In this document: piece by piece, positions 7,884 through 16,370 of the stretch
How the letters are laid out: each line of letters starts with the position of its first letter
How positions within the stretch are numbered: position 1 is the first letter of the stretch
NCBI RefSeq assembly: GCF_934754915.1
Contig: NZ_CAKVKB010000024.1
Coordinates: 1-42,184, forward strand
DNA: 42,184 bases
Reading direction: 5' to 3'
DNA from: an uncultured Clostridium sp.
GTDB lineage: Bacteria; Bacillota; Clostridia; Clostridiales; Clostridiaceae
Program-made: the position numbers and the translations under genes
Notes under the pieces: generated by a model
What the model was told of the DNA's origin: nothing
The model's input: the letters and a program-made list of their open reading frames with translations, nothing else
The model's database searches: none

Positions 7884-8537
7884 TTGGAAAAAGATTTTAA
7901 ATACTTATTATTTGATTTAGATGGAACACTCACAGATTCAGGAGAAGGAATAACAAAAGCAGTTAAATATGCACTAGAGTATTTTGGAATTCAGGTTGAG
8001 GATTTAAATGAGCTAAAAAAATTTGTAGGTCCGCCTTTAAATGATTCATATAAAAGATTTTATGGTTTTGATGATGAACAGGCTGAACTTGGAATAAAAA
8101 AATTCAGAGAATATTATGTAGAGAAGGGAATCTATGAAAATAAAGTATATGATGGAATAGAAAAAATGTTAAAAACTCTTAAAGATAATGGAAAAACATT
8201 AATTATTGCAACATCTAAACCAGAAGCACATGCTAAAATAGTTTTAGATCATTTTGATTTGGCAAAGTATTTTGACTTTATATGTGGAGCTGATTTTGAA
8301 GAAACAAGAGTAAAAAAAGGCGATGTAATAAAATATGCTATTGAAACTGCAAAAATTAAGGATTTAGATAAAACAATCATGATTGGCGATAGAGAACATG
8401 ATGTAATAGGTGCGAGAGAAAATGGTTTAAAATGTATTGGTGTACTTTATGGATATGGAAATCCAGTAGAACTTACACAAGCGAGAGCTTTTAAAGTTGT
8501 AAAGACACCTGAAGAATTATTAGAAATATTACTTTAA
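7884..8537 (+). CDS. HAD-family phosphatase, phosphoglycolate phosphatase-like
   Basis: The 217-residue protein is a HAD subfamily I hydrolase. All four motifs are intact: DLDGTLTD (nucleophile D11, acid D13), the ATSKP segment of motif II, a Lys in the TRVKKGD region, and MIGDREHDVIGA (motif IV). The small helical cap after motif I contains KFVGPPL, typical of Gph/PpaX-like enzymes that remove phosphate from phosphoglycolate, pyrophosphate or sugar phosphates. The substrate cannot be fixed from sequence. The start is TTG with GGAGG 10 bases upstream; no ATG is near. It is followed by a strong terminator and forms a single-gene unit in a degraded neighbourhood. Confidence 0.9.
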   Translation: MEKDFKYLLFDLDGTLTDSGEGITKAVKYALEYFGIQVEDLNELKKFVGPPLNDSYKRFYGFDDEQAELGIKKFREYYVEKGIYENKVYDGIEKMLKTLKDNGKTLIIATSKPEAHAKIVLDHFDLAKYFDFICGADFEETRVKKGDVIKYAIETAKIKDLDKTIMIGDREHDVIGARENGLKCIGVLYGYGNPVELTQARAFKVVKTPEELLEILL

Positions 8538-8610
8538 AAACTGATTCGTCAAAAACTAGTCAAAATTTCAATATAGAAACTTTATAATATTTTAAGATGT
8601 TATTATTTTT

Positions 8611-8663
8611 AAAAGTAGATGTATATATAGTTAAAAATATAGATACATCTACTTTTATTTTTT
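8611..8663 (+). terminator. Intrinsic terminator after the HAD gene
   Basis: AAAAGTAGATGTAT (8611-8624) and ATACATCTACTTTT (8643-8656) form a perfect 14-bp stem followed by ATTTTTT. Confidence 0.85.
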
Positions 8664-8667
8664 AATG

Positions 8668-8696
8668 TTGACAATGTAAACTTTCGAATATATACT
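8668..8696 (+). promoter_or_regulatory. Near-consensus sigma-A promoter
   Basis: TTGACA (8668-8673), a 17-base spacer and TATACT (8691-8696). It faces the broken alpha/beta hydrolase gene that starts 46 bases on, so the promoter appears to have outlived its gene. Confidence 0.75.
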
Positions 8697-8741
8697 AAAC
8701 ATAGTGGAAAATAGTTACAAAAAGAAATGAGCGGTTATAGA

Positions 8742-9102
8742 ATGGAAATGAAAAATATATTTAAAAGGATGAAGTATGCAATGTTTATATTATTAGGAAT
8801 TATAACAGTAGCTGAAAAGATAAATTTATGGAGAGGGAAAATATTTTCCAATAATTCTGAGCTGGGAAGAGAGAGATACTGCTGATTTAAGAGAAAAAAT
8901 TAGGAACATAGATGTTCCGGTTTACTTTTTTTCAGGGAAATATGATTATACAGTAAATTATGAGATGGCTGAAGAGTATTTAAATTCTATAGAAGCACCA
9001 GAAAAGAATTTTTATCTATTTGAAAATTCAGCACATAGTCCTATGTTTGAAGAGCCAGAAAGAGTTAAGGAAATAATTGAAAAAGATATAATTGAAAAAT
9101 AA
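8742..9102 (+). pseudogene. Internally deleted, frameshifted alpha/beta hydrolase gene
   Basis: The first part opens MEMKNIFKRMKYAMFILLG, a signal-anchor N-terminus, and reaches a stop at about 8883. A second frame overlapping its end reads RDTADLREKI, VPVYFFSGKYDYTVNY and ENSAHSPMFEEPERV before TAA at 9102. That is the end of a membrane-anchored alpha/beta hydrolase, with the catalytic Asp (GKYDY) and His (SAHSP). The nucleophile-elbow region is missing, so there is a large internal deletion plus a frameshift near 8850-8870. It cannot be active. Confidence 0.75.
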
Positions 9103-9210
9103 GTATTCGGGGCAGCTTAATATAAAATATGACATACATATGTCATATTAAATATGATTTAATTTAGTTATAAGAAAAAGTTGTAATTAAGATATAAGTT
9201 TCAATAATAG

Positions 9211-9286
9211 AACTACATAATAATTAAAAAAATCTTGAAAAGATTTTATCGTTCATTGTCAATTGTCCATCGTACACTGTTAATTG
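9211..9286 (-). repeat. Interspersed palindromic repeat, copy 1
   Basis: Read on the minus strand this gives GGACAATTGACAATGAACG, then a hairpin core AAATCTTTTCAAGATTT (9246-9230), then TTAATTATTATGTAGTT. The same order is found at 12013, 15731 and 16371. It lies directly upstream of the SPL-family gene. Confidence 0.7.
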
Positions 9287-9315
9287 GAATATGGATTATA
9301 GAAAGGATTATATTT

Positions 9316-10209
9316 ATGGAGTATATAGATTCGAAAACCATAATATCATCATATGTAGAGGGAAATTCATGGTTTGGAATTAATTATAATATGAATATAT
9401 ATAAAGGCTGCTGTCATGGATGTATTTATTGTGATTCGAGAAGTGAATGTTACAATATAAATGATTTTGATACTGTCAGAGCAAAGAAAAATTCTACGGA
9501 TATCATAAGAAGGGAATTGAAGAAGAAGAGGAAGAAAGGGGTTATAGGAACTGGTGCCATGAGTGATCCATATAATCCTTTTGAATATAAATATGAACAT
9601 ACAAGAGAAGCATTAAAACTTATTGATGAATTTGGGTTTGGAATTGGAATTGCAACAAAAAGTCCATTGATAACTAGAGATATTGATATATTAAAAAGAA
9701 TACAGCAACATTCCCCAGTGCTCATAAAGATAACTGTTACAACATATGATGATGAATTATGCAGGCTTGTAGAACCTAATGTGAGTCCTAGTTCAGAAAG
9801 GTTTGAAGCTATACGAAAGCTTAGTGATGCAGGTATATATACAGGAATATTGTTAATGCCTGTACTTCCTTTTATAAATGACACAGAAGACAATATATGT
9901 AAGATAGTAAAAAAAGCATATGAATGTGGAGCAAAATTCATTTTTGCCTATGGAATGGGAATGACTCTTAGAGGAAACCAGAGGGAGTATTATTATGAAA
10001 AATTATTGAATCTTTTTCCTGAGAGAAAGCTTGTAAAAGAATATATTGATGCTTATGGAAATGATTATGAATGTCCATCTCCAGAATATAAAAGATTATG
10101 GAGTATTTTTAAAAGTGAATGTAGTGAATATGGGTTAGTGTATAAAATGAGAGATATAATAGAAGATTATAAAAAGGGATATTATGATGAACAGATAAAA
10201 TGGTTTTAA
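9316..10209 (+). CDS. SPL-family radical SAM protein
   Basis: The protein has 297 residues. The radical SAM cluster motif is KGCCHGCIYCD: C32, C36 and C39 make CxxxCxxC, followed by the GTGAMSDPYNPFE segment typical of the spore-photoproduct-lyase-like family. Downstream are ATKSPLITRDID (SAM-binding region), the EPNVSPSSERFEAI segment and LMPVLPFIND. Members bind a 4Fe-4S cluster and SAM; many are not true SplB, and the DNA-repair Cys of SplB cannot be confirmed by eye, so I give no symbol. I chose ATG 9316 with GAAAGGA upstream; an earlier in-frame TTG start would read through the repeat. A truncated relative lies at 7327. Confidence 0.9.
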   Translation: MEYIDSKTIISSYVEGNSWFGINYNMNIYKGCCHGCIYCDSRSECYNINDFDTVRAKKNSTDIIRRELKKKRKKGVIGTGAMSDPYNPFEYKYEHTREALKLIDEFGFGIGIATKSPLITRDIDILKRIQQHSPVLIKITVTTYDDELCRLVEPNVSPSSERFEAIRKLSDAGIYTGILLMPVLPFINDTEDNICKIVKKAYECGAKFIFAYGMGMTLRGNQREYYYEKLLNLFPERKLVKEYIDAYGNDYECPSPEYKRLWSIFKSECSEYGLVYKMRDIIEDYKKGYYDEQIKWF

Positions 10210-10220
10210 ATTTTGGAAAT

Positions 10221-10259
10221 TGCCCATAGCAGGCTCGATTTACAGGTTTGCTATGGGCA
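10221..10259. terminator. Hairpin between convergent genes
   Basis: TGCCCATAGCA (10221-10231) pairs perfectly with TGCTATGGGCA (10249-10259) across a 17-nt loop. It is GC-rich for this DNA and sits exactly between two convergent stops. T-runs on both sides are weak. Confidence 0.7.
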
Positions 10260-10263
10260 TAAA

Positions 10264-10971
10264 TTATTTGTTTTTAATTATGTTGTATTCTTTTTCGGTA
10301 TAGATATTTCCATTATTATCAATTACAAGTCTGCCAGTACATCCCTTTACTTCAAATGGCTGCTCAGGAGTAACACCAAGTTTTTTTAATCTCTCAAGAA
10401 GATCAAGGCTGCCGCCGTCAGTTTTCATAGAAGGGTAAAGCTCCTTAAGAGCAGAAACTTTTTCGTCAGCAGTTTTACCATAAACAAGTGAGTTCATTAA
10501 TTTTATTGTCTGAGTTACATCTTCAAATTCATATTTATTTGTGTAAAATGACATATCATTATAGTCAGAAGAAAGAGTCGATAATAAACTGTTTACTCCA
10601 AGCTGTGATGTAATTATTCCAACAAGTCCATGAGTGAGTGTCTGAACCTTATATTTTGTATTTTCAGTAATTTCAAGAGTGTTATTTTTAAATGCTAGTG
10701 TATCTAAGGAATCAAAAAGTTCATGTTTTATCTTATTGATTGAAGCTGTATTAGATGAAGCATTCGAAGATTGAATCTGCTTCAAACTTGATTTTACAAG
10801 ATCAAGATAAGATGAAGAACTATTATTTTTTGAAGAATATCCATTTATAAGAAAACTGCAGTCAGTAAGGGTGTTTGTATTTTTTGAAGATGTATTAGAA
10901 GAAAAAAGATTGTTTTCCAAAGACATACGGGCAGTAAGGTAATTTAAATAATTATAATTCTGGGTACTCAT
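10264..10971 (-). CDS. Unknown protein with Ser/Asn-rich N-terminus
   Basis: I do not recognise this 235-residue protein. It starts MSTQNYNYLNYLTARM, then has a Ser/Asn-rich, probably disordered, first 90 residues, then a helical middle, and ends with a compact part (KGCTGRLVIDNNGNIYTEKE) that looks like a small beta hairpin. No signal peptide or membrane segment is visible. The start is well supported by GGAGATGATAAATT before the ATG. The gene is monocistronic, with a 261-base AT-rich gap behind it in which I see no clear signal. The Ser/Asn-rich lead recalls substrates or hooks of flagellar or export systems, but that is speculation. Confidence 0.75.
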   Translation of the reverse strand: MSTQNYNYLNYLTARMSLENNLFSSNTSSKNTNTLTDCSFLINGYSSKNNSSSSYLDLVKSSLKQIQSSNASSNTASINKIKHELFDSLDTLAFKNNTLEITENTKYKVQTLTHGLVGIITSQLGVNSLLSTLSSDYNDMSFYTNKYEFEDVTQTIKLMNSLVYGKTADEKVSALKELYPSMKTDGGSLDLLERLKKLGVTPEQPFEVKGCTGRLVIDNNGNIYTEKEYNIIKNK

Positions 10972-11232
10972 AATTTATCATCTCCATTAAGTTTTTATCA
11001 AATATTTTAACTGGAAATATTATAATAATCTGTTATATAAAAATTTTATCGATATTTATATAGTCGATTGATTTTTAATATTATTAACATAAATGTGGAT
11101 ATTTCATATAATTCAAATCAGTATATAGTATGAATGCCTGCCTGTGTTATATCATATTTTGAATTGCTTTTGTTTATTATGCTAATACGAAAAAATTTTT
11201 AAAGGATATTCTATAATTGAATTTTGTAATAA

Positions 11233-11958
11233 TTATTCATTTTTAATAGAATTTTTATCCCATATAAAGAGCTGTTCTTTATTAGTGAGTGCCCTAAAAA
11301 GATTTTCTTTAAAGCCAGGTATTTTATGATTTAATTCAAATATAAGTTTTTTCATATCTTCCCTTTTAGTTTTTTTATCTGCAGGACAGGGGTTTTCAAT
11401 TATAGGGAAATTATATTTTTTTGCTGTATTTTTTATTGATTCTTCTGAAATATACACCATAGGACGTATTAAAGTTATGTTTTCTTTATCCATGTAAGAT
11501 TTTGGAGAAAAACAGTTGATACGACCTTCATAAGCGATAGAAAGCATAAGAGTTTCAACAGCATCATCTTTATGATGTCCTAAAGCAACTTTATTGCATC
11601 CAAGTTCTGCCGCATTATTATGAAGTGCTCCTCTTCTCAGTTTTGCACATAATGAACATGGATTATTTTCTTTTTTTATTTCAAAAACTATTTTCTGTAT
11701 ATCTGTCTGTATTTCATAAAATGGAATGTGAAGATCTTCACATAATAGATGAAGGGGGCTATTGTCAACATTTCCGGGATTTAAAGTTATAACGATTAGT
11801 TCAAATTTTTGTGGAGCGAATTTTTTATATGTATTTAGAAGATGAAGAAGAGTAAGGCTGTCTTTGCCTCCAGAAAGTCCAACAGCTATTTTATCGCCAT
11901 CTTCTATTAAATTATAGTCGTTTATTGCTTGTCTCATTTTACTGAGAAGTTTTTTCAT
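11233..11958 (-). CDS. TtcA-like tRNA thiolation enzyme (PP-loop ATPase)
   Basis: The protein has 241 residues. It has the PP-loop SGGKDS (29-34), which binds and adenylates, and the Cys set of TtcA-type enzymes: C101 and C104 in NPCSLCAKLRRG and C191 in ENPCPADKKTKRE, which in TtcA hold an iron-sulfur cluster. LGHHKDDAVET is also typical. TtcA makes 2-thiocytidine at position 32 of some tRNAs. I chose the ATG at 11958 because AAAGGAG lies 9-10 bases before it; an ATG 21 bases upstream has no such site. Related TtcA/TtuA-like PP-loop proteins act on other tRNA positions, so the exact product is not certain. Confidence 0.85.
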   Translation of the reverse strand: MKKLLSKMRQAINDYNLIEDGDKIAVGLSGGKDSLTLLHLLNTYKKFAPQKFELIVITLNPGNVDNSPLHLLCEDLHIPFYEIQTDIQKIVFEIKKENNPCSLCAKLRRGALHNNAAELGCNKVALGHHKDDAVETLMLSIAYEGRINCFSPKSYMDKENITLIRPMVYISEESIKNTAKKYNFPIIENPCPADKKTKREDMKKLIFELNHKIPGFKENLFRALTNKEQLFIWDKNSIKNE

Positions 11959-12012
11959 AAAATAAGGTCTCCTTTGCATGAAAAATCATTAAGTATATTT
12001 TTTTAATAATAA

Positions 12013-12085
12013 GATTACATAATAATTAAGAGAAATCTTGTAAAGATTTCATCTTTTATTGATTGTAAATTTCCAATTTCAACAA
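12013..12085 (-). repeat. Interspersed palindromic repeat, copy 2
   Basis: On the minus strand: TTTACAATCAATAAAAGAT, then the core GAAATCTTTACAAGATTTC (12050-12032), then TCTTAATTATTATGTAATCT. The core is identical in sequence to copy 3 at 15749. It fills part of the 301-base gap 11959-12259, the rest of which shows only AT-rich DNA and the start region of the next gene. Confidence 0.7.
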
Positions 12086-12259
12086 TTATATTATAACATT
12101 AAAAATAACAAAAGGAGAATTTATGGTAATTTACAAAATATTTTTTGAGATTAAGAAGAATATATATTTTATACAATTATAAAAGAAAAAACATGATATA
12201 ATTAACAAGTTATTAGTAATTCATTCTGAATTATTTATGAAATTTGAGGTGATATTATT

Positions 12260-13831
12260 TTGAAACATTATGCAGGAACTAATAAGCATAATTATGAGAC
12301 AATAGATAATAGCGATTTTGATAATGAACATTATAGTTATAATAATAACAATACCATGATAAGCAGAAGAGAGAGGAACAGAAATAAAAACAAATTAAAA
12401 TTAGTAAAAAAGAATAAGGGAAAAAGATATAAAAGAAAAGAAAGCAGAGCACAGACCAAAGGAAAAGTAAAGATAGTTATAGCAATGATATTAGTATTGT
12501 CATTAGGTGGTACATATGGTTTTTTGAAGATATATTTTGCAAATCATTTTTATTTAGGGACAACCATAAACTGCATAGATATATCTGGAAAGACAGTAGA
12601 AGAAGCAGAAAACTATATAAAGAAAGAAACATCAGACTATGTTATTTTATTGGAAGGAAGAGATGGAGTATCAGAAGAAATTAAAGGAGAAGACTTTAAA
12701 TTAAAATATGACGAGGATAAAAATTATATTATTGAAGAAATAAAAAATCAACAAAAAGAATCTTTTTGGATTAAGAATTTTCTATATGGAAAAAATAAGA
12801 ATGTGGATGATTTGATAAAATATGATGAAAAAGAGCTTGATAACATTATAGATAATCTTAGTATATTCAATGAGAATAATATTATTGAACCTAAGAATCC
12901 TCAGTTAGTATATAAGAATGGAGAAATTCAAGTTGAGGATGAAGTTTATGGAAACAAAATTAAAAAGAATGAATTGAAAGAAAAGATAAAAGAATATATA
13001 TCATATAAGAAAAGTATTTTAAATATCGAGGATGAAAACTGTTATGAAAATCCTGAATACACTAAATCTTCAGAAAAAATATTAAAAAGGAAGAAAGCTT
13101 TAGAGAAATATAAAAAATCAGCAGTGGTGTATAATCTTGGAACACAAGAAGAAAGAATTGATATAAATACTATGATGAACTGGATTGATATGGATGATGA
13201 AGATAATTCATTTATAAATGAAGATAAAGTTATGGAATTTGTGAATGAATTTGCCGATAAGTATGATACTCTTGGAAAGATTAGAAATATGTATAGTACA
13301 AGTGGAAGAAATGTCACAATAAAAGGCGGTGATTATGGATTTAAAATAAATAGAGAAGCAGAAAAAGAAGCACTTATAGATACATTAAAAAATAATAGTG
13401 AGACAAGCAGAGAACCAATATATGTGCAGACAGGTATGAATACTATAATAAATGATATTGAAAATACATGTGTTGAAATAGACTTAACAAAACAATATCT
13501 ATGGTTTTATAAGGATGGAAATATTATAGCAGAAGGAAATATTGTATCTGGATGCATAGCTAATGGAACTATAACTCCTGAAGGTACGTATAAACTTAAG
13601 TATAAAGATAAAGATTCTGTTCTTGTAGGTGAAAATTATAGATCACCAGTTTCTTTTTGGATGCCTTTTAATGGGAATATAGGGCTTCATGATGCAAGTT
13701 GGAGATATAAATTTGGAGGAAATATATATCTATCAAATGGGTCTCATGGATGTGTTAATCTGCCATATGAGTTGGCAAGCTGTATATTTTATAATATTGA
13801 TGAAGGTACGCCTGTAATATGCTACTATTGA
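12260..13831 (+). CDS. L,D-transpeptidase (YkuD domain), membrane-anchored
   Basis: The 523-residue protein has a basic cytoplasmic start of about 70 residues, one membrane segment at about 72-92 (VIAMILVLSLGG), and a long extracellular part. The middle resembles the peptidoglycan-binding PG_binding_4 region often found before YkuD. The C-terminal YkuD domain begins near VEIDLTKQYLWFY and has GLHDASWR and the catalytic NGSHGCVNLP, with His496 and nucleophile Cys498. Such enzymes form 3-3 cross-links in peptidoglycan or attach proteins to it. Start TTG with GAGGTGAT 7 bases upstream. It is a single gene with a stand-alone promoter region. Confidence 0.92.
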   Translation: MKHYAGTNKHNYETIDNSDFDNEHYSYNNNNTMISRRERNRNKNKLKLVKKNKGKRYKRKESRAQTKGKVKIVIAMILVLSLGGTYGFLKIYFANHFYLGTTINCIDISGKTVEEAENYIKKETSDYVILLEGRDGVSEEIKGEDFKLKYDEDKNYIIEEIKNQQKESFWIKNFLYGKNKNVDDLIKYDEKELDNIIDNLSIFNENNIIEPKNPQLVYKNGEIQVEDEVYGNKIKKNELKEKIKEYISYKKSILNIEDENCYENPEYTKSSEKILKRKKALEKYKKSAVVYNLGTQEERIDINTMMNWIDMDDEDNSFINEDKVMEFVNEFADKYDTLGKIRNMYSTSGRNVTIKGGDYGFKINREAEKEALIDTLKNNSETSREPIYVQTGMNTIINDIENTCVEIDLTKQYLWFYKDGNIIAEGNIVSGCIANGTITPEGTYKLKYKDKDSVLVGENYRSPVSFWMPFNGNIGLHDASWRYKFGGNIYLSNGSHGCVNLPYELASCIFYNIDEGTPVICYY

Positions 13832-13945
13832 TTTCTGAGAAGAATTCTAGAATAAAATATTAGAATAAAAACATCATAATTGTTTTAAATTGTAAAATAC
13901 AGTGGTAGAATATAGAAAAGAGTTTTATATAAACGAGGTGGGCTT

Positions 13946-15145
13946 ATGTCATATGAATATTTGTTGGATATTGCATTAATTCTTTTGAGCACAAAGTGTC
14001 TGTCTTTGATTACAAGAAGATTTAATCTTCCGCAAGTAGTTGGTTCACTGCTTGCAGGGGTGATACTTGGCCCAGCAATGCTTAATATTTTAAAAGAAAC
14101 TGAATTTATAAGCCAGGTAGCTGAACTTGGTGTGATTGTTCTTATGTTTACAGCTGGAATTGAAAGTAATATAGATGAAATGAAAAAGAGTGGAAAAGCG
14201 TCTTTAATAATTGCTACATTAGGAGTTATTATTCCTCTTTTAGGAGGATTTGCTGTAGCAGAAATATTTAATAATAATAAAATGCCAAATGTAAGTCTGA
14301 CACTTGAGAATATATTCATAGGAATTTTGCTGACTGCTACATCAGTAAGTATTACTGTTGAAACTCTAAAAGAACTAGGAAAGTTATCTACCAGAGCTGG
14401 AAACGCAATACTTGGAGCTGCAATAATAGATGATATATTAGGAATTTTAGCTTTAACTGTAGTAACAAGCATGGCAGATCCTAATATAAATTTGTATATA
14501 GTAACATTAAAGATAGTAGGCTTTTTTGTAGTAGCTTTATTCTTTGGAGTAATTATATCTGTTCTGTTTAATAAATGGACTCATAAGTACAATGTTGATA
14601 AGAGAAGATTTGTTATTTTTGCATTTGTCATATGTTTATTAATGTCATTTTCAGCAGAAGAGTTTTTTGGAGTCGCAGATATTACTGGTGCTTTTATAGC
14701 AGGACTTATTTTATCAAAAAATAATGAACGTAAGTATATACAAAACAGATTTGAAACTACATCATATATGCTTTTATCACCAATATTTTTTGCAAGCATA
14801 GGTATATGTATAACACTACCAGAAATGAATTTAAAAATAATTTTATTTACAATATTATTGACAGTTACGGCTGTTATAAGCAAAATTATAGGGTGTGGGC
14901 TTGGTGCTAAATTATGTAAATATACAAATTCAGAATCTATGCAGATAGGAGTAGGGATGATATCAAGAGGTGAAGTTGCTCTTATAGTAGCAAGCAAAGG
15001 AATTAATCTTGGAATAATGAGTGATTATTTTGTGGGACCAGTTATAATAATGGTTTTAGTTACAACAATAATAACACCAGTTTTGTTAAAATTAGTATTT
15101 AAAAGCAATCACATAGAAAACAATAATATGATGTTAAATAGCTAA
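13946..15145 (+). CDS. Cation:proton antiporter (CPA2/KefB type)
   Basis: The protein has 399 residues and about 12 membrane segments. It begins YLLDIALILLSTKCLSLIT; an early LPQVVGSLLAGVILGPAML loop is typical of the Na+/H+ exchanger family, and the ion-site AAIIDDILGI with two Asp lies near residues 159-167. Family members exchange K+ or Na+ for protons across the membrane. There is no C-terminal TrkA-type domain, so it is a short form. ATG start with CGAGGTGGG upstream. A very strong terminator closes the unit. Confidence 0.9.
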   Translation: MSYEYLLDIALILLSTKCLSLITRRFNLPQVVGSLLAGVILGPAMLNILKETEFISQVAELGVIVLMFTAGIESNIDEMKKSGKASLIIATLGVIIPLLGGFAVAEIFNNNKMPNVSLTLENIFIGILLTATSVSITVETLKELGKLSTRAGNAILGAAIIDDILGILALTVVTSMADPNINLYIVTLKIVGFFVVALFFGVIISVLFNKWTHKYNVDKRRFVIFAFVICLLMSFSAEEFFGVADITGAFIAGLILSKNNERKYIQNRFETTSYMLLSPIFFASIGICITLPEMNLKIILFTILLTVTAVISKIIGCGLGAKLCKYTNSESMQIGVGMISRGEVALIVASKGINLGIMSDYFVGPVIIMVLVTTIITPVLLKLVFKSNHIENNNMMLNS

Positions 15146-15194
15146 AATATAAATTATATAAAAAACTTTTAAGAATAAAATATATTGTACAATA

Positions 15195-15245
15195 AAAAAA
15201 GAGCATCTCAAATGTTAAATTCTAACATTTGAGATGCTCTTTTTG
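15195..15245. terminator. Strong bidirectional-type terminator
   Basis: GAGCATCTCAAATGTTA (15201-15217) pairs perfectly with TAACATTTGAGATGCTC (15223-15239), loop AATTC, with a run of A before and of T after. The extended stem is about 22 bp. The gene-free stretch 15146-15497 also holds the inverted repeat at 15434; otherwise I see nothing in it. Confidence 0.9.
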
Positions 15246-15433
15246 ATTTTATTGTTTATTTATTATGTAGTTAAATTATTTTTTATTTCAAATTTTGATT
15301 TATAAGTATGAAATAGATTTTGAATATAATTTTAAAGTGTTATAAGCATGGCAAGATGAATAGAAAGTGGATTTTGAGAAATTTTGAATAAGGTTACATC
15401 ATATACTTTTTGAGTAAAATATTGTAAATGAAT

Positions 15434-15470
15434 ACCATAGATATTATAATTTAATTATAATATCTATGGT
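15434..15470. promoter_or_regulatory. Perfect 37-base inverted repeat upstream of an orphan gene
   Basis: ACCATAGATATTATAA (15434-15449) and TTATAATATCTATGGT (15455-15470) are perfect complements around TTTAA. There is no T-run after it, so it is not a standard terminator. It ends 27 bases before the ATG of the 73-residue gene. It may be an operator, or an RNA hairpin in that gene's leader. Confidence 0.6.
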
Positions 15471-15497
15471 GAATGTGAATATAAGTGAGGAGATTAT

Positions 15498-15719
15498 ATG
15501 AAATATAATGATCAAAAAATAGTTACAAGAGAAAATTATATGAAAAGAAATAAAATAGGAGAAGATCTGCTTTTAAAAAATCAAGTGTTAATAAATCTTG
15601 ATACGGAACAATGGATAACTTTATCATTTAAAAGTAATATTTTTTACAAAATAACAAAGCTGGAATTTTATCATCCAGAGCGATTTGTAAATATTACAAT
15701 TATGGATATAAAAAAATGA
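15498..15719 (+). CDS. Small unknown protein (73 residues)
   Basis: The frame has an ideal GAGGAG ribosome binding site 7 bases before the ATG, so I think it is real. The protein begins MKYNDQKIVTRENYMKRN and has a moderately hydrophobic end (SNIFYKITKLEFYHPERFVN); there is no membrane segment and no known motif. I do not recognise it. It lies directly behind a perfect 37-base inverted repeat and is followed within 12 bases by repeat copy 3. Confidence 0.55.
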   Translation: MKYNDQKIVTRENYMKRNKIGEDLLLKNQVLINLDTEQWITLSFKSNIFYKITKLEFYHPERFVNITIMDIKK

Positions 15720-15730
15720 ATATGTGTTTT

Positions 15731-15779
15731 AAATTGACAATGAAGGATGAAATCTTTACAAGATTTCTTTGATATTATA
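15731..15779 (+). repeat. Interspersed palindromic repeat, copy 3
   Basis: AAATTGACAATGAAGGAT, then the core GAAATCTTTACAAGATTTC (15749-15767), then TTTGATATTATA. It has the same order of parts as the copies at 9211, 12013 and 16371. Confidence 0.75.
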
Positions 15780-15884
15780 TTTAGATAAATTTTAGATGTA
15801 AATTTAAGCTTGCGATATATACGAAATTATAAATTAGCTTATTTTAATATATGGTTCTTGAAGAGAGCTAATATAAAATATATA

Positions 15885-15916
15885 GATTTATATGAATATA
15901 TTAATTTATATAAATC
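15885..15916. promoter_or_regulatory. AT-rich inverted repeat upstream of the ArsR gene
   Basis: GATTTATAT (15885-15893) and ATATAAATC (15908-15916) are perfect complements around 14 bases. ArsR-family operators are AT-rich palindromes of this kind, but this one lies about 55 bases upstream of the likely -35, so it is only a candidate. The rest of 15780-16036 is AT-rich with no gene. Confidence 0.35.
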
Positions 15917-15971
15917 AATGAGAGATTTTCATTGTAAATAAGGCAAATAAATAGTATATAATTAACTTTAT

Positions 15972-16000
15972 TTGACGAGAGCTCAATAAAAATATATACT
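15972..16000 (+). promoter_or_regulatory. Sigma-A promoter of the ArsR gene
   Basis: TTGACG (15972-15977), a 17-base spacer and TATACT (15995-16000), 36 bases before the ATG of the ArsR gene. Confidence 0.65.
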
Positions 16001-16036
16001 CTTATATAGAATTGTATCTATGTAAGAGGTGAAAAA

Positions 16037-16333
16037 ATGGATTATGAAAAGAATGCCAGAATATTAAAAGCGCTTAGTGATACAAATAGATTGAAAATAA
16101 TAGAAATTTTATCTGGCAATGAAAAATGTGCATGTGAAATATTGAAAGATTTCGATTTTACACAACCTACACTGTCTCATCATATGAAGATTCTTATGGA
16201 CTGCGGAATTGTGGAATGCAGAAAAAGAGGACTATGGAGTTATTATAGTTTGAATTTGATAAATGCTAATAAAGTTATTCTTTTTCTATTAAGTATAATA
16301 ACACAGAATAGTGAAAATATATGTAAAGAATAA
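16037..16333 (+). CDS. ArsR/SmtB-family metal- or thiol-sensing repressor
   Basis: The 98-residue protein has the full winged-helix of ArsR regulators: ILKALSDTNRLKIIEIL, the recognition part FTQPTLSHHMKILMDCGIV and the wing RKRGLWSYYSL. Cys31 and Cys33 in EKCACEILK sit where ArsR has its CxC inducer site; two more Cys are at 56 and 61. This points to sensing of a soft metal(loid) such as arsenite, or a related thiol ligand. No efflux pump or reductase is adjacent. The next gene on the same strand is gshF, with a repeat and no clear terminator between. Ribosome binding site AAGAGGTG. Confidence 0.88.
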   Translation: MDYEKNARILKALSDTNRLKIIEILSGNEKCACEILKDFDFTQPTLSHHMKILMDCGIVECRKRGLWSYYSLNLINANKVILFLLSIITQNSENICKE

Positions 16334-16370
16334 TAGATTTAAAATTTATCTTTTATGATTATATATATAT

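Noticed and set aside
9235..9315. N-terminal extension of the SPL-family protein
   Set aside because: The extra 27 residues are encoded by the interspersed repeat, and a proper ribosome site precedes ATG 9316.
15201..15239. The strong inverted repeat after the antiporter gene as a mobile-element end
   Set aside because: A-run before, T-run after and the position after a stop mark it as a terminator; no transposase or target duplication is seen.
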